This document shows positions 46,931-59,725 of a stretch of 64,000 nt of DNA, piece by piece; position 1 is the stretch's first letter, and each line of letters opens with the position of its first letter. Both the position numbers and the translations under genes were made by a program. This stretch comes from Calliphora vicina. Taxonomy: Eukaryota; Arthropoda; Insecta; Diptera; Calliphoridae. The stretch lies in assembly GCF_958450345.1 (NCBI RefSeq), contig NC_088780.1, forward strand, positions 42,834,033 to 42,898,032, given 5' to 3'. The notes under the pieces were generated by a model. That model was not told the DNA's origin. It searched no databases and worked only from the letters and a program-made list of their open reading frames with translations.

Positions 46931-48420
46931 ACTTCCTCCAAAATTATATCCGCAATTAATGGATAAAAATTTTCGATAAAACTAATTTTTGAATATATAA
47001 AATTCTAAATTTGAAATATTCATGACATTTTATGATTTGTTTGATACCACAGTGCCTCTAGAATCTGGCGTTTAAGCTGTGATATGATGCATCAGTCAAT
47101 TACTAACGTTAGTCTTTCATATAAAATCCATAAATATAATAAACACATTTTTGATAAACTGACCTATTTTATTACATTTATTTTATAAAAGATAACATTT
47201 TGATAGCCTTCTTCAAAGTTTGTCATTGTTCTAACTTTGTTTGAGAATTAAGATAATTATGAATAATTGAAGTTATTTTATGAGTATGGTCATAAATTTG
47301 CTTTGCTGGACTTGAAGTCCTTTTTAGCTACATTATTGAAAGTCTTAAATCTTATTTTCGTTTAGTATTATTCTGACCAGGCCTTTTGTAAGAAAAAACA
47401 AACTTTGTACAAATATATTGCATTTTCAAGTTGTTTCCTGTGGTAACGATCTAATTTTTTATGACTTTTTTATTGTTACGACTTATGTTGAATTGTGGTA
47501 TGTATATGTTATCAAGTGTCTTTACCCTTATGAATCTTTTGTGAAGTAGCTCTGTTGCTAAAATGTCCTTTTTATTTAATTTTGTTTATTTATATCTTCG
47601 TTGTAAAAACAATTCGAATTTATTTTTATATTCACAATTGTTGTTGATGAAAAAAACATCTTTGATTTTAAATGTTTGTCCACTTGAAATGGCTGCTTGT
47701 TAGAATTTGATTTTTATTTTGTTGGCAAAAATTGTATACGTTCTTAGGGCAACGAATAGGTGTCAAAATGAAAAAAATTTTATTTGTAAGAAAAATTCTG
47801 GAAAATAAATCGCGGCTATAAAACATTTTACTTTATTTTTGGGTTCTCTAACGCCGTCATAAATAAGATTTAAGTACATTTTTTGTCCTTAGCAGATAAG
47901 TTTATTCAACTTTAAGACAATTTGTGTTTAATATCATTTGTTTACCTTAAAAAAATATATAGTATAATTTTTTATTACAATTTTTGATATGTACGAATGT
48001 ATTTGAATGAGACTTTGTAAATTTAGTTGAATTTTAGTTGATTTATGCAGCCTTATTGAGGAAAATAAGCTTCATCCTGATGAATACGATGCTTCTATTT
48101 CGACGATAAAAGAAACCGTTCATTCTATAATACTTATGATGACCTAAAATATCTGTATTTCTTTTATTATCAGTATTAAAAAATTGTGACGGCAGACACA
48201 ATTAAATATTGTAATACTTACCTTTCAAAGTTTGCCTATTACTTTGAAATATTTTTTGTCAAATTTATTGCGGCAATAGACTAAAGAATACAAACGGAGA
48301 GTTCTATAGGTAAAATAATTAAACGCCATAAAGCTGTTTGTCGAAGAAAAATTACAGATAACCACAACGTTGTTTTATTAAAAAAGAACGTATCTCAAAT
48401 TTGAATTAGCTTATAAAAGA
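46931..48420. other. AT-rich DNA, nothing recognised
   Basis: No supported feature. Confidence 0.4.
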
Positions 48421-48610
48421 AAACAAGTACCGAATCTTAAACACCCTCCTCATAAATATAATGATAAAATAATTGAAATAATATAACAATTGTTAGAAAG
48501 ACTAGTTTACGCAGAAGATATTTAATTGAAATGTAAAAAAAATTTATCTAATTCAGCAATTTATAATTGATATAAATACAGATTCTTTTCATTTTCAACA
48601 GAATTTGTCA
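48421..48610 (+). repeat. Class C repeat, 5' fragment (C3)
   Basis: AAACAAGTACCGAATCTTAAAC (hairpin partly deleted), then ATATAACAATTGTTAGAAAG and TTTATCTAATTCAGCAATTT, matching 55500-55620. Confidence 0.75.
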
Positions 48611-48829
48611 TTTATTCCTATTATAATGTATCTCTATAAATAATAGGAAAATTGGAAATTTTTCTTTAAATTTTATAATAAAAACAAACCTTAACCTGAA
48701 AAAAAATGTTATTTATTTTTCATTTTAGGATGTTTTGTGCTTCTCCTGTAAAATTTGTAAAATGTAACTTTCGCTTTTTTTATATTATACCACGATTTGT
48801 TTGTTTGTGCCTTATTGGAGGCTGAACTC

Positions 48830-49148
48830 CAGGATCGATCCTACTGAAGTTTTTACTGCATATTCCACTAAATTTGGAAAGGCCAATAGGCTGCTATTTA
48901 TTTTGAAATCTTAAGTAAATAGTTACTATGGAATATCTGGTGAACTATCATTGTGAAACTTAGAGGGATATTCTTGCCTCAAAAATGCCGTGATTTGATA
49001 AATGGGCATGTCACAACCCATACAAAGTAAATAGTTATTTTCGAATATATGCAGAACTATAATTGTGACAATCTTCAAACTTTATACGAATCAATTTCTT
49101 ATCACTGCATGAAGTTTAACCGAAAATGGAACAGATCGGAACAGAGGG
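48830..49148 (-). repeat. Inverted piece of the 44020-type repeat
   Basis: GAACTATAATTGTGACAATC, TTCAAACTTTATACGAATC and ATGGGCATGTCACAACCCAT are inverse counterparts of blocks in 44390-44900. Confidence 0.55.
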
Positions 49149-49156
49149 TGTGACAA

Positions 49157-50011
49157 TAGGGTGGCCCTTAATAAACGAAAGTTGGAATTTCGCCATTCTC
49201 ACCCCGCAGTTTGGTGAACATTAGTAAAAAAATTATCCTGAAAAAGCCCTCTGAAGTTTTGCGATGCATTTACAAGGGGAAAAATGCATTTTTTTCAGTT
49301 TTTGTAAAAATTTTGCCATTAGAAAATTACTTTTGCAATTTAATTTAAAAGAATCGAAATGTGTACGTAATTGTCGTTCTAATGAGACATAAAAAACAGA
49401 AATTGGTCAAAAAATGTAAAAGTTATTAAAAAATCGCTAGGCCATTATCGTGTCTCAGGCAACTAGAACAAGAAATGTAGAAGCAAAATTAATATATTTT
49501 GAGAAATATTAAAATAAAAGCTAATTTTTACTTAAAATATGTCCATATTTACTTGTATATGAGTTTTTGTCTTCGTAGGATACCGCTAACCTATTCTTAG
49601 GTATGCACAAAAAAATAAAATTTTTTAACGGCAGTTTCAAAACTCCATTTTCAAATTTTTAAAAATTTTGTTTAACAAATTTCAGAATTTTTTGATCATC
49701 TCATTGGGATTTATTAAGAATATAATAGGGAATAAAAATGTGAAAAAATTATGAAAATATCTCTTATAGTTTTTCCGTACCTGCGATTTAAATTTTAAAA
49801 TTTTCGAGAAAAACTAATTATTTGGCAATTTTTTGGCGAATGAGCTCTATTTCCATACTCTTATGAATTTTAAGCAAAACTTATTCAGGATATTATAGTC
49901 CAGATAATTCTAAATATACTCTGAAACTTTTACTAAAATCGGAAAACGCTAACCCGATCGTGAAGATCGAAGGTCAAATTTTTCAATATTTGGAATTTCA
50001 ATATTTGGAAT
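49157..50011. mobile_element. Foldback family, single-arm copy (FB3)
   Basis: Begins TAGGGTGGCCCTTAATAAAC. It then carries the family blocks in order: TGCATTTACAAGGGG, GAATCGAAATGTGTACGTAA, TTGTCTTCGTAGGATACCG, a GCGAATGAG. block, and TCAATATTTGGAATTTCAAT. The second arm is missing. Confidence 0.8.
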
Positions 50012-51994
50012 CACATAAAGAAGCACAAATATTTGCAAAAGCTTTGTTCACTTTGTGTGTATAATTTTACGTAATTTGTCTATTTAATATTGGACATGGA
50101 ACTTCACATTTATAATAAATATATATTGTCAAATATCTGGTGACCTGTATTAGAGAAAGCCGTAAAACATAGAATGATTTATTTCGTTACCATGGTAAGA
50201 AGTTGGCTGATAACGTGCTGGAGAACAATAATTGTAAAAGTCTGTACGAAATTAGGTTATAGGAAATAGATAGATTATTCGTGGTTCGTAAGAAGATGTA
50301 AGAATCTGTTTTCCTAGATCCGACCTAAATTGTCTGTCTGCTAAACATGACAATAAATAACAAGGGTGTGATGTTATTTGTACGAACGTTTTTTTTAATT
50401 TGCGCCAATAAATTGTTGATTTCTCCCACAGTGCGGCATTAAAAATTGGAAAATGCTGCTACACTATTAATTTTTCCTACGCGCATAGAACACAAAGTTC
50501 CAAATAAAAAAAGCACCAAATTATTAAAACCTGTCAACAAGTTTTTATACACTAAAGAAAACTGAATTAGGTTAACCAGCCGGGTTTTTTCAATAGTTTC
50601 TATTATTTTCGCTATAACTGTATAAATTAATATTTTTATAAGTTAGCAGTTGTAAAATATAAAACCTAATATTCAACTGCAGATGGATGGTATAAATGAA
50701 AGGATTTTATAAGTAGTTATGACTGAATAAGGCTTATGCCCAGTTTTTGACTTGTTATTTAAATACGTATTTACTTAATTTTTACTTAAAATTAAGTTGT
50801 ATTTAAATACAGTTTGAGTTTTTCAGTGCTACATAATTTGTCTTATTTAAATAAGATAAAAGTATGGCAGCACTACTAAATATCAAAAACTTATCGATAG
50901 TTTTGCTTAAAACAGCTGTTCAACCAAAACAAAAATTGTTACATTTTGCCCAATAAGAAATGAAAGTTTATTAAACAATAAAATTATTGGTAGGAAAATG
51001 CACAAAAGAAGCTCCAATTGCCCCGCATCGGAATTGTAGTTTTTGCAAGACGCTTTTTTTAGCAAAACGCTGCAGCGCGCTGCTGTTTGATTTTTTTTCA
51101 CTACAATAGAGTCGAAAAAAAAACTAAACAACAAAAGTCAGCTGTCAAAAACATATGGTAGTTTATGAAACTTAAATAGAATTTAAATGGCCAACGTTGG
51201 CCATTTGTAAGAATTTGTTTGATATTTTGTTTATTATTCGACAACAAATTTTAAGTTTTCATCCTGTTCCGAAAACTTCCGAAAACTATTTTTTCTTTTA
51301 ATCGAAACAAGACACTCCCAGCTTTCATTTTATTAAAGAAACAGCTTGGGGGAAAGTGGAGCTACATTTTTTTTCTCCATGGAAAATCAAAAATAAAATA
51401 ATTTTTAGAGACATATATTTGAGCATATCTTCTTAACGGTTTATGATATTCCCATAATTTTTTTTTTTTATTTATGGATGGAGAAATGTTATATTTTTCA
51501 AATATGTTAAAGGTAAATGGTATCATTAGGAAAATTATACATATATCAACCACTGAATTGCGTGAAAATATAAGTAAATTTTTACTTAACACCCTTGCAT
51601 GGACTTTACTTCAATTTTTTTAAAACTATAAGTGTACATTTCATCTTTAAACATTTCTCTACAAATCGGCATCATTTGATTTTTAAAATTGAGTGTTTGA
51701 AAAATTTACTTTTTGACACCCTCTGTGCGTTGCACCGGTACATTTGCAATATCAACATCATAAATGTTCTCAACCTTAAACCTTCTAGGCACTTAATAGC
51801 AACAATAGCGTTTCATCGTTAAGTATTTGGACATTATCACCCATATCTTGAATAAAAGTACTAAATTGTATAAAAGAATATACCTCATGGTTAAAAACTA
51901 ATATAGAATAATCGAATGTAAAAGGGTTGTTAAAGATATATATACCGTTGTTTTCATATTAAATACTTTCTTCAAATTTCAAAACCACGAAACC
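50012..51994. other. No gene recognised
   Basis: Short frames around 50907-51134, 51362-51592 and 51595-51822 lack domains. A GCAGCGCGCTGC palindrome lies at about 51071. Confidence 0.4.
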
Positions 51995-52530
51995 CATACG
52001 TGGGCGGTGGACATTTCCGATTTTATTGAAACTCGGCATGCGTTCTTCTTTTGTTTAAAAAATTATATGTACCAAATTTCTAGACTTTTTTATTTTTTTC
52101 TTAATTTAGTCCATATAATTATCGGTGCCAAATTTCAATGCTCTACGACCATTCCTTATAATTTTTATACAAAGATGTATTGCATTCGGATTGCATGGGC
52201 GGTATGAGGTGGGCATGGCCGATTTTATTGAAACTCTGCAAACGTTCTTCTTTTGTATCAGAAGATATATGTACCAAATTTCTAGACTTTTACTTGGATA
52301 GGAAAAATTTTATGCGAAAAAATCCATTTGGACTGTATGGGCAGCGGGCGTGGTCGATTTTGATAAAATTTTATTTTTTTCTTAGTGTAGTCCATATAAT
52401 TCTCTGTGCCAAATTTCAGCGCTCTACGACCCCTCCTTATAATTTTTGCCAAAAAATGTATGAAGCCATCCCTCTGTGCAACGCGGTGGTTTGTAAGATA
52501 GTGGGTATTGAGGCTAATGTATACAGACAA
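51995..52530 (+). repeat. Degenerate tandem repeat (GGCATGGCCGATTTTATTG type)
   Basis: CCGATTTTATTGAAACTC, CGTTCTTCTTTTGT and ATGTACCAAATTTCTAGACT occur at about 52020 and 52210. CCAAATTTCA.TGCTCTACGAC blocks follow each. The 117-codon frame here spans repeated DNA and is not a gene. Confidence 0.7.
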
Positions 52531-52776
52531 TGATCCCCATGATCGTGGATATTTAAATACCCTCGCCATGAAGTTTTACTTTTAGCACAAGTAATACTTT
52601 TAAAATTCATCCAATTGAATTTTTAAAATTACCATCTTTTGGCCCACTGATTTCTACGAATTTATAGGATTTATGGTTAGCTTGTCATCCATGTTTTTCT
52701 GTTTGTGTCTTCGAACTTTTTTCGATATTTGACTGTAGTTATGCTACGAATAAAATTACTCAGCACTTGGTGCTAG

Positions 52777-53523
52777 TAAAGTTTTTCTTTTCCCGCACTT
52801 TTTCATTTCCCGGGAAATCGGGATTAATTTTAAAATTTCCCGGGATCCCGGGAATTTCCGTCTAGATCAAATTATTAAATTTTAAGCATGTAGACTTCGT
52901 TAAAAATCTAATAAATGTCATTGGTTTTAAAATATTATTGGATACAAATAAAAAAATCCAATAACAATTTAATATAAAGAGATAAACTGACTCGATTTCT
53001 AATTTTGGTTATATAAAAACCTGTCACTATTTGTCATTTGTATCGGAATGGCATCAATTTCCATTAGATTTTGTTATACCTTTGATATATATTCTTCTAA
53101 TTCACAAAAAATAAATATTAAATCAAAAACTAAGTAGAGATGTTAATTAAAACTTGAAGAAAACGAAATAATATTAAACAAAATTCCACGGAAGATGTTT
53201 TATTCCAAAAATTTTCGTTTGACTCTATGTGAAAAAGCAAAATACTAAAATAGTTCCACTTTCGATCGGAATAGAATTCTGTGACAACCCTGAATATTGA
53301 CGAGTTTTTGGAATAATTGGAGTAACGAACATGTTATTGGTTTATTTGGGTTAAATCATTTTAGCTGTATAAATCTTCTGCATTTATTTTTGAGCTTTAA
53401 GCATCTTTTAGAGAAAGTCAAGTCCAAAAAAACATCATATAAAACTAAGGAAAATAATTCCCGGGAATTCTCGCACAATTTCCCAGGATTGAAAATTTTT
53501 CGGAATTCCCTTGAAAAACTCTA
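52777..53523. mobile_element. CCCGGG-rich hAT candidate
   Basis: Ends TAAAGTTTTTC at 52777 and GAAAAACTCTA ending at 53523. Flanks GGTGCTAG and GGTGTAGG may be an 8-bp duplication changed by one indel. CCCGGGAATT-type motifs cluster near both ends. A second, inverted copy is at 57665-59016. Confidence 0.5.
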
Positions 53524-54058
53524 GGTGTAGGACTATAAAAAACTACAGACAATCCGGCGAGATGAATTCTTCAACGCTGCAAACTACTGTTAGTTGCATA
53601 GATTAACAATCGAGGTCCCAAAGAAATAAATACTTTGGTTCTCGATCGGTTAACGTCTATATATTTGGGATAGCTGCTAATGAAATAAATTATTCGGCAT
53701 TCAATCGCCTAACTATGTAGACCAATTTCTGTCTTGATTTTCTATCACTGATAGGGAACGGACTGTTTTATTAACGTTTTTTTTTTCAGTATTTTCGTAT
53801 GTAGCATATAAACGCGTCGTTTGATTAGTGTTTCTATAATATACGAATGTAGTTACATAAACAGTTCTTCAATATAGGACACATACATATAAACATGCAA
53901 GTACATTCACACCCACGCAAACACATTTTTAATAATTATTACCCTCATTTACAATTCTGTTTAAAATCATCCAAGAGTATCTTAAATTGCTTAATTTAAA
54001 CTCATTGTAATTTCTGGGTTAATAACAAACAAAAACGCAACATCAGAAAGCAACTTAC
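53524..54058. other. No gene recognised
   Basis: Sequence downstream of the last dpr-like exon. The expected short terminal exon (after VLSGEY) was not identified. Confidence 0.35.
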
Positions 54059-54164
54059 CACTAAGCACATGTAAATCAACTGACACAGATGCACTATTTG
54101 AAAGCCGACATGTGTAATTACCAGAATCCATTTTGCGTACCTACGGTATAATCAAGGAGCCAAT
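54059..54164 (-). pseudogene. dpr-like exon: end of Ig domain 2
   Basis: Acceptor ATATGTGCAG then IGSLIIP, an in-frame TAG at 54143-54141, and VRKMDSGNYTCRLSNSASVS plus VDLHVLSG, ending at donor GTAAGT. DSGNYTC is the classic Ig motif with the second disulphide cysteine. In dpr proteins known to me the stop position holds Leu or Val. Confidence 0.8.
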
Positions 54165-54399
54165 CTGCACATATTAAAAACGTAAAGTAGAAAAAGCAAA
54201 ATATATTAAAGTTGAATTATGATATTTTTCGTCTGGCAAAATTCTGTTATTCATGTTTTTAATATAACTCTAAAATTATATGTACTTGACTTTTAAACCA
54301 AACCAAGCAAACAATATTGTAATGAGAGTTCATTTTTGTACATTTACATTGTATCATATATATTATCCGGAATCGGTTTATCTTCACTATTGCTAAAAA

Positions 54400-54525
54400 A
54401 AATTGCTATCCATTTTGTTGTCCTCGCGTGTTTGAGTTTTATCGCTACACCAAATAATATACTATGGCGGATCCAGTTTACAATATTGTTTTACTTTACT
54501 ACTAGCTTTAACAAGAAATGAAATG
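54400..54525 (-). pseudogene. dpr-like exon: start of Ig domain 2
   Basis: FLVKASSKVKQYC (first Ig2 cysteine), a shortened segment, then LDPP, an in-frame TAG and YIIWC. The expected family wording is VKAGSKV.LHC...LDPPKYIIW. The exon borders are not clear. Confidence 0.65.
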
Positions 54526-54579
54526 AAGCAGACATTCCGCAACTAATTGTGTATTAAATGGTGGCAATTTTGAATTTAC

Positions 54580-54798
54580 CTTTAATCCTTAGATAAACTT
54601 TGAAAATCATTTTTGGCTCTGAGATTATCTGGCATTCATACCAGCTAATCCTTAAGCTCAACATATTTTATTTATAATGACCATGTAGATTCATCTTATC
54701 ATCTTGAAATGTGACTTGGAATTGTTGATCCGCTATAAAAGTAGTTTGAACTACTGATCATCTCTTACGCGTATGGGATTATTTTGTGAACGATGTAT
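54580..54798 (-). pseudogene. dpr-like exon: end of Ig domain 1
   Basis: After acceptor TTTATTTTTCAG the frames give PIRVRDDQ, TTFIADQQFQVTFQDDKMNL, WSL, a TAA stop (54674-54672), IKYVELKD, then WYECQIISEPKMIFKVYL, up to a GTAAAT donor. The blocks match the Ig1 C..W to YEC half of dpr proteins, but at least two frameshifts separate them. Confidence 0.75.
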
Positions 54799-55454
54799 CT
54801 GAAAAATAAAAGTTTTGTTATTAAATTAACAGTTTTTCAAATAAATCGACTAAAACCTGACAGGTCACTTTTGACCACATGGTATAAAAATTGCTTATTT
54901 TATTTAATAGTTCATTATAATGTACTAATAATGTATGAATAAGGCTCTTTTATATACAAAGAATTAATGTATCACAAACTTGATTAACATTTATGCAAAG
55001 AGTTTACTTTTCAATCCTATTTTAGCATTTCCCAAAAACTAACAGAAGTTCAATCTGAGTACAACACTTAGCAACTAAGTTTACTATAGAGTTCAATTGT
55101 GTAATTGGTGCCTGAATTTCATACATTAATACGATTTGATCTGTGTTAAATATTTCAATTTTTTTCAGCACTCAAGTATCATGTTCATAGATTTTATTTT
55201 AATTTTGCGTTGCTGTGAGTTCGTTGACATTGATAAATGTTTATTAGATTTTCTTTGAATTCAAATTTTGTCGAAAATTAAATTATCGTACAGAGTGGCA
55301 GAATGAATAAACAGTCCCAATGGTAAAATCAATCAAGGAAAAAAAATCATTTATTTTACATTTTCATGATACTGGCAATAATAATGTTGTTTGCAACTGC
55401 AATCGAAAATTTAGAACGAGAGAAATGCTTTATGATTTTTTGGCATAGTGGTAT

Positions 55455-57545
55455 TAAACAAGTAAGAGTACTATATTCGGTCGTGCCGAATCTTAAATAC
55501 CTCCACCTAAATATGATGGTATAACAACTGAAATAATATAACAATTGTTAGAAAGACTAGTTTAAACAGAACATATTTTATTTCAAATGTACAAAAAATT
55601 GTATCTAATTAAGCAATTTATAACTGAAATTCCTATTAGAACGTATGAAATTTAACTATTTATATACTTAATAATTAGTTAATACGTTTGGATCAACATT
55701 TTTCCCTTTTAACATCAAGTAAAGAAACAGAGTATAAAAAGGGTATACAAATTTCAAAATATATGGTTGTGGGACTTATGTGGAAGCTATGAGCTATTAT
55801 GATTCGATTATCATAAAATATTTTAATGTGATTTTTATGTATTTATATGAGAGCTGTGGCCAATTATGAACCAATATTCACAAAATTCAGTTATATGATT
55901 TTTGAATACAAATTACTAATCTGAGTACTATTTTGGTTTAATATATGGATGCTATGACCTAATATGGTCCTAAGTATTTGAGGGCTATTTTTGTAGAATT
56001 TCATATAAACAACGCTATTAACAAGAGTGGACCTTATATGGGAGCTATGCCGAATTATGGACCAATATTTAAAAAACCTTGTAGCTCGATTATTGGATAC
56101 AAATTACTCATCTGTGTAAAATTTTGGTTCAGTATAAATTTTTTGGGATATTTGTGCAGGTTAATGTGTTTTCCTGAAGTGGTTCTTATATGGAGGCTAT
56201 GACTAATTATGGCCCTATCATAAAATTTGGTACATCGATTTTTGTATATTTTGAATAAATTTGTTTCGAATTTCAACCTGATAACTATATTTGTAAGAAA
56301 TTTATGAGGATTTTAGTGATTTTCGGGAGTGGACCTTATATGGGAGCTATGGCTAAATACGGACCGATATCCACAAAATCTAGAAGTATGATTACTGGAT
56401 ACAAATTGCTGATCTGTGCGTAATTTAATTTTGATATCGATATGTTTTAAATATTTTTTAAGGTTAAGATCTTTTTCGGAAATGGGCGTTATAGGGGAGC
56501 TATGACCAATTTTCGGCCAATTTGGTATACTGATATCTATGTATGTGAGTAATATTTTTGTCGAATTTTAGCATGATATATGTATTTATAAGAGATTTAT
56601 GAGTACTTAACTGATTTTTGGAAGTGGACCGTATATGGTAGCTATGGTCAAATATGGACCGATATTCACAAAATCCTGCAGTATTTCTAAATATAAATTA
56701 CGGATCTGTGTGAAATTTAGTTTTGATATTGACATTTTTTAGATATTTATGTAGGTTATTGTGTTTTTCGGAAGTGGTCCTTATATGGGAGATATAACCA
56801 ATAATCGGCCGATCTTCATAGAATTAGGCACAGCGATTTTGGTATACATGGGGATTATTTATGTCAAATTTCAACTTGATAGCGATATTTATAAGACATT
56901 TATGCCTGTTTAAGAGATTTTCGGCAGTGTACTTTATATGGGGGCTATGGTCAAATATGGGCCGATCCACGAAACATTTTGTAATATAATTTCGTTTACC
57001 ACGAAACTTATTCCTGCTGAATTTTCTATGGATATTCCTATTCTGTAGGCATTTATAGACCATAGAACCATATTTCGGGAAGATATTTGTATGGGGGCTA
57101 GGAGAAATCATGGACCGATTCTTATAATTTTCACCAGAGTTACTCCCTTTATCATAAAAGTAGCGAGTGCAAAATTTTATGATATTAGCTGCAATATATA
57201 TACAAAAATCACCAAAAATATATGAAAATTATACTTTTTTTTTTGAGGTTGTCCCACATTTTAATTCATAACTTTGGTTTCACTACACCGATTGCGCTGA
57301 TTTTCAATACCGAACTGCTTAGGACAATAATAAACATTTTTCTTGTAACTCTGCTAAGTTTCTTTGCGTATTTTGGAAGTGAGCGTGTTTTACATAGACG
57401 GACAGACAGGCGGACATGGCTCAATCGACTTAGAATTTCATAAAGTATATATACTTTGTTGGGTCTCAGATGAATATTTCTCAATGTTACACATGGAATG
57501 ACAAACTTATATATACCCTGATTCACCACTTATGGTGGTGAATGA
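55455..57545 (+). repeat. Dispersed repeat class C, long copy with about 150-bp internal units
   Basis: Starts AAACAAGTAAGAGTACTATA and hairpin TTCGGTCGTGCCGAA. It ends CACTTATGGTGGTGAATGAT, whose ATTCACCAC/GTGGTGAAT forms a hairpin. In between, a unit marked by CTTATATGGGAGCTATGGC recurs at about 56030, 56187, 56333, 56487, 56630, 56780, 56933 and 57090, spacing 143-157 bp, with more decayed units from 55770. A GGACAGACAGGCGGACATGG tract and TATATACTTTGTTGGGTC lie near the 3' end. No gene. Confidence 0.85.
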
Positions 57546-57664
57546 TAAATTTCCACAATATAACTCTGACAATAAGAATTCTGTTAGACATTAACTTACA
57601 ACATTTTTTCCAGTTAATATAATGCTCCCTTCGATCAATATGCGATAAAAGTCGGAATTTTTAC

Positions 57665-59016
57665 CTTATACTGACGGGAAATCCCGGGAATTCCGAAAAA
57701 TGTTTAATCCTGAAATCCCGGCAAATTATGCGAGAATTACCGGCAATTATTTTCCTTAGTTTTATAAGATGTTTTTTGAACTTGACTTTCTCTAAAGCTC
57801 CAAAACAGAAGATTCATACAGCAAAAAAAAATTTAACCCAAATAGATCAATAACAAGTTCGTTATTCAAATTATTCCAAAAACTTGTGAATACTCATAGA
57901 AATCTATTCCGATCGAAAGAGGAATTATTTTAGTATTTTGTTTTTCACAAAGAGTAAAACGAAAATTTTTCGAATAAAACCATCTTCGTGGAATTGAATT
58001 TTGTTTAATATTATTGGGTTTGCTTCAAGTTTCAATTAACATCTTTATTTAATTTTTGATTTAAACATTGCCATTTCAAAACTAAATAAAAGATTTATTT
58101 TTTGTGAATTGTATGTATAACGCAGGTGTAACAAACTCTAATGGAAATTGAAGCCATTCCGATACAAATAACAAATGGTGATAGGTTTGTGTATAACCAA
58201 AAAATCGAGTCAGTTTATCTCTTTATATTACATTTTTAGTGGATTTTTATAACATACACCACAATCGTTTGGGCAGATGTTTATAACGCCCAAAAAAATT
58301 TGTCTAATACCCACTTTAAAGTATACCGATCGACTTAGAATCACTTTCTGAGTAGATTAAACGATGTCCGTCCGTCTGGCTGTCCATGTAAACCTTGTGC
58401 GCAGAGTACAGGTCGCAATTTTGAAGATATTTCGATTAAATTTGGTACATATTTTTTCGGCTCAAGGACCAAGCCTATTTAAACTGGCTGAAATCGGTCC
58501 AATATTTCACCTAGCCCCCATACAAATGTCCTCTCGAAATTGGACTTTATCGGTCATAAATATTTAATTTATATATGTATCTACACAAATTTCACTACAA
58601 ATAAGTTTTATATATATAGAATTCATGTCACCAAATTTTGTTACGATCGGTCCATAATTAGTCATAGCTCCCATATAGACCCGCTTCCGAAAATCACTTT
58701 AAGCATAAATATCTTAAAAATGTTGGTATATATACAAAATTCAACATATAAAACTTTCATATAGACATAAATGACACGACCTAATTTCATGGTGATCGGT
58801 CCATAAGTGGTCATAGCTCTCATATAAGCCCACTTCCGAAAATCACTCACGAATATAAATTATTGATATTTTAATAGAAAAATGTTTTTGCTCATTTACT
58901 TGGTGTAGGGTATTATATGGTCAGGCTTGACCGACCATACTTTCTTACTTGTTTTATTTGTATCCAATTACATTTTAAAACCGAAGACATTTATAAGATT
59001 TTTAATGAAGTCTACA
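57665..59016 (-). repeat. Second copy of the CCCGGG-rich element, interrupted by A7
   Basis: 57680-58249 and 58956-59016 together are the inverse of 52880-53500, sharing GAGTCAGTTTATCTCTTTAT, TTTGTATCC and CATCTTCGTGGAATT. The class A copy at 58250-58955 interrupts the match. The outer ends are missing. Confidence 0.85.
58250..58955 (-). repeat. Dispersed repeat class A, copy A7, with known empty site
   Basis: Carries CACAATCGTTTGGGCAGATG, the CCGATCGACTTAGAATCAC block, GTCCGTCCGTC, two internal units and GACCATACTTTCTTACTTGT. The uninterrupted relative near 52950 reads GGATACAAATAAAAAAATCC, so the insertion lies in the A run and no long duplication was made. Confidence 0.9.
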
Positions 59017-59017
59017 T

Positions 59018-59725
59018 TAGGGTGGCTCTTAATAAACGAAAGTTGGATTTTGGCCATTGTCACCCCCAGTTTGGTGAACATTAGAAAAAAAATCATCCCG
59101 AAAAATTTTTAGGTAAATCGGTTGCATTTATAGATGTATTTATAAGCGAAAAAAATCCATAACAGTAAGGTTTTTCTTGAAAATTTCCAAATTTAAATCG
59201 CAGGTATGGAAAACTATAAGAGATATTTTCATAATTTGTTCACGTTTTTATTCCCTATTATATTCTCAATAAATCCCAATGAGATGATCAAAAAAGTTTT
59301 AAAACTGCCGTTAAAAAATTTTTGTTTGTTTGGTCATACCTACGAATAGGTTAACGATATCCTACGAAGACAAAAACTCATATACAAGTAAATATGGATA
59401 TATTTTAAGTAGAAATGAGCTTTTATTTTAATATTTATCAAAATATATTAATTTTGTTCCTACATTTCTTGTTCTATTTGCCTGAGTCACGTTAATAGCC
59501 TGGGGAATTTTTACTAACTTTAAAATTTTTTGACCAGTTGCTGTTTTTTATGTCTCATTAGAACGACAATTACGTACACATTTAAATTCTTTTAAATTAA
59601 ATTGCAAAAGGAATTTTTTAATGGCAAAATTTATACAAAAACTGAAAAAAATGCATTTTTGCACTTATAAATGCATCTCAAAACTTCAGAGGGCTTTCGG
59701 CACGTCTTTAAAAAGTGCGGAAAGA
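59018..59725. mobile_element. Foldback family copy (FB4), internally deleted
   Basis: Starts TAGGGTGGCTCTTAATAAAC as FB3 does. The left arm is short. The right arm carries CATACCTACGAATAGGTTAA, GACAATTACGTACACATTT and TTATAAATGCATCTCAAAAC as in FB1 and FB2. It abuts the remnant of the CCCGGG-rich element. Confidence 0.75.

Noticed and set aside
52180..52533. 117-codon frame
   Set aside because: Lies across the two units of a degenerate tandem repeat; both strands have similar open frames.
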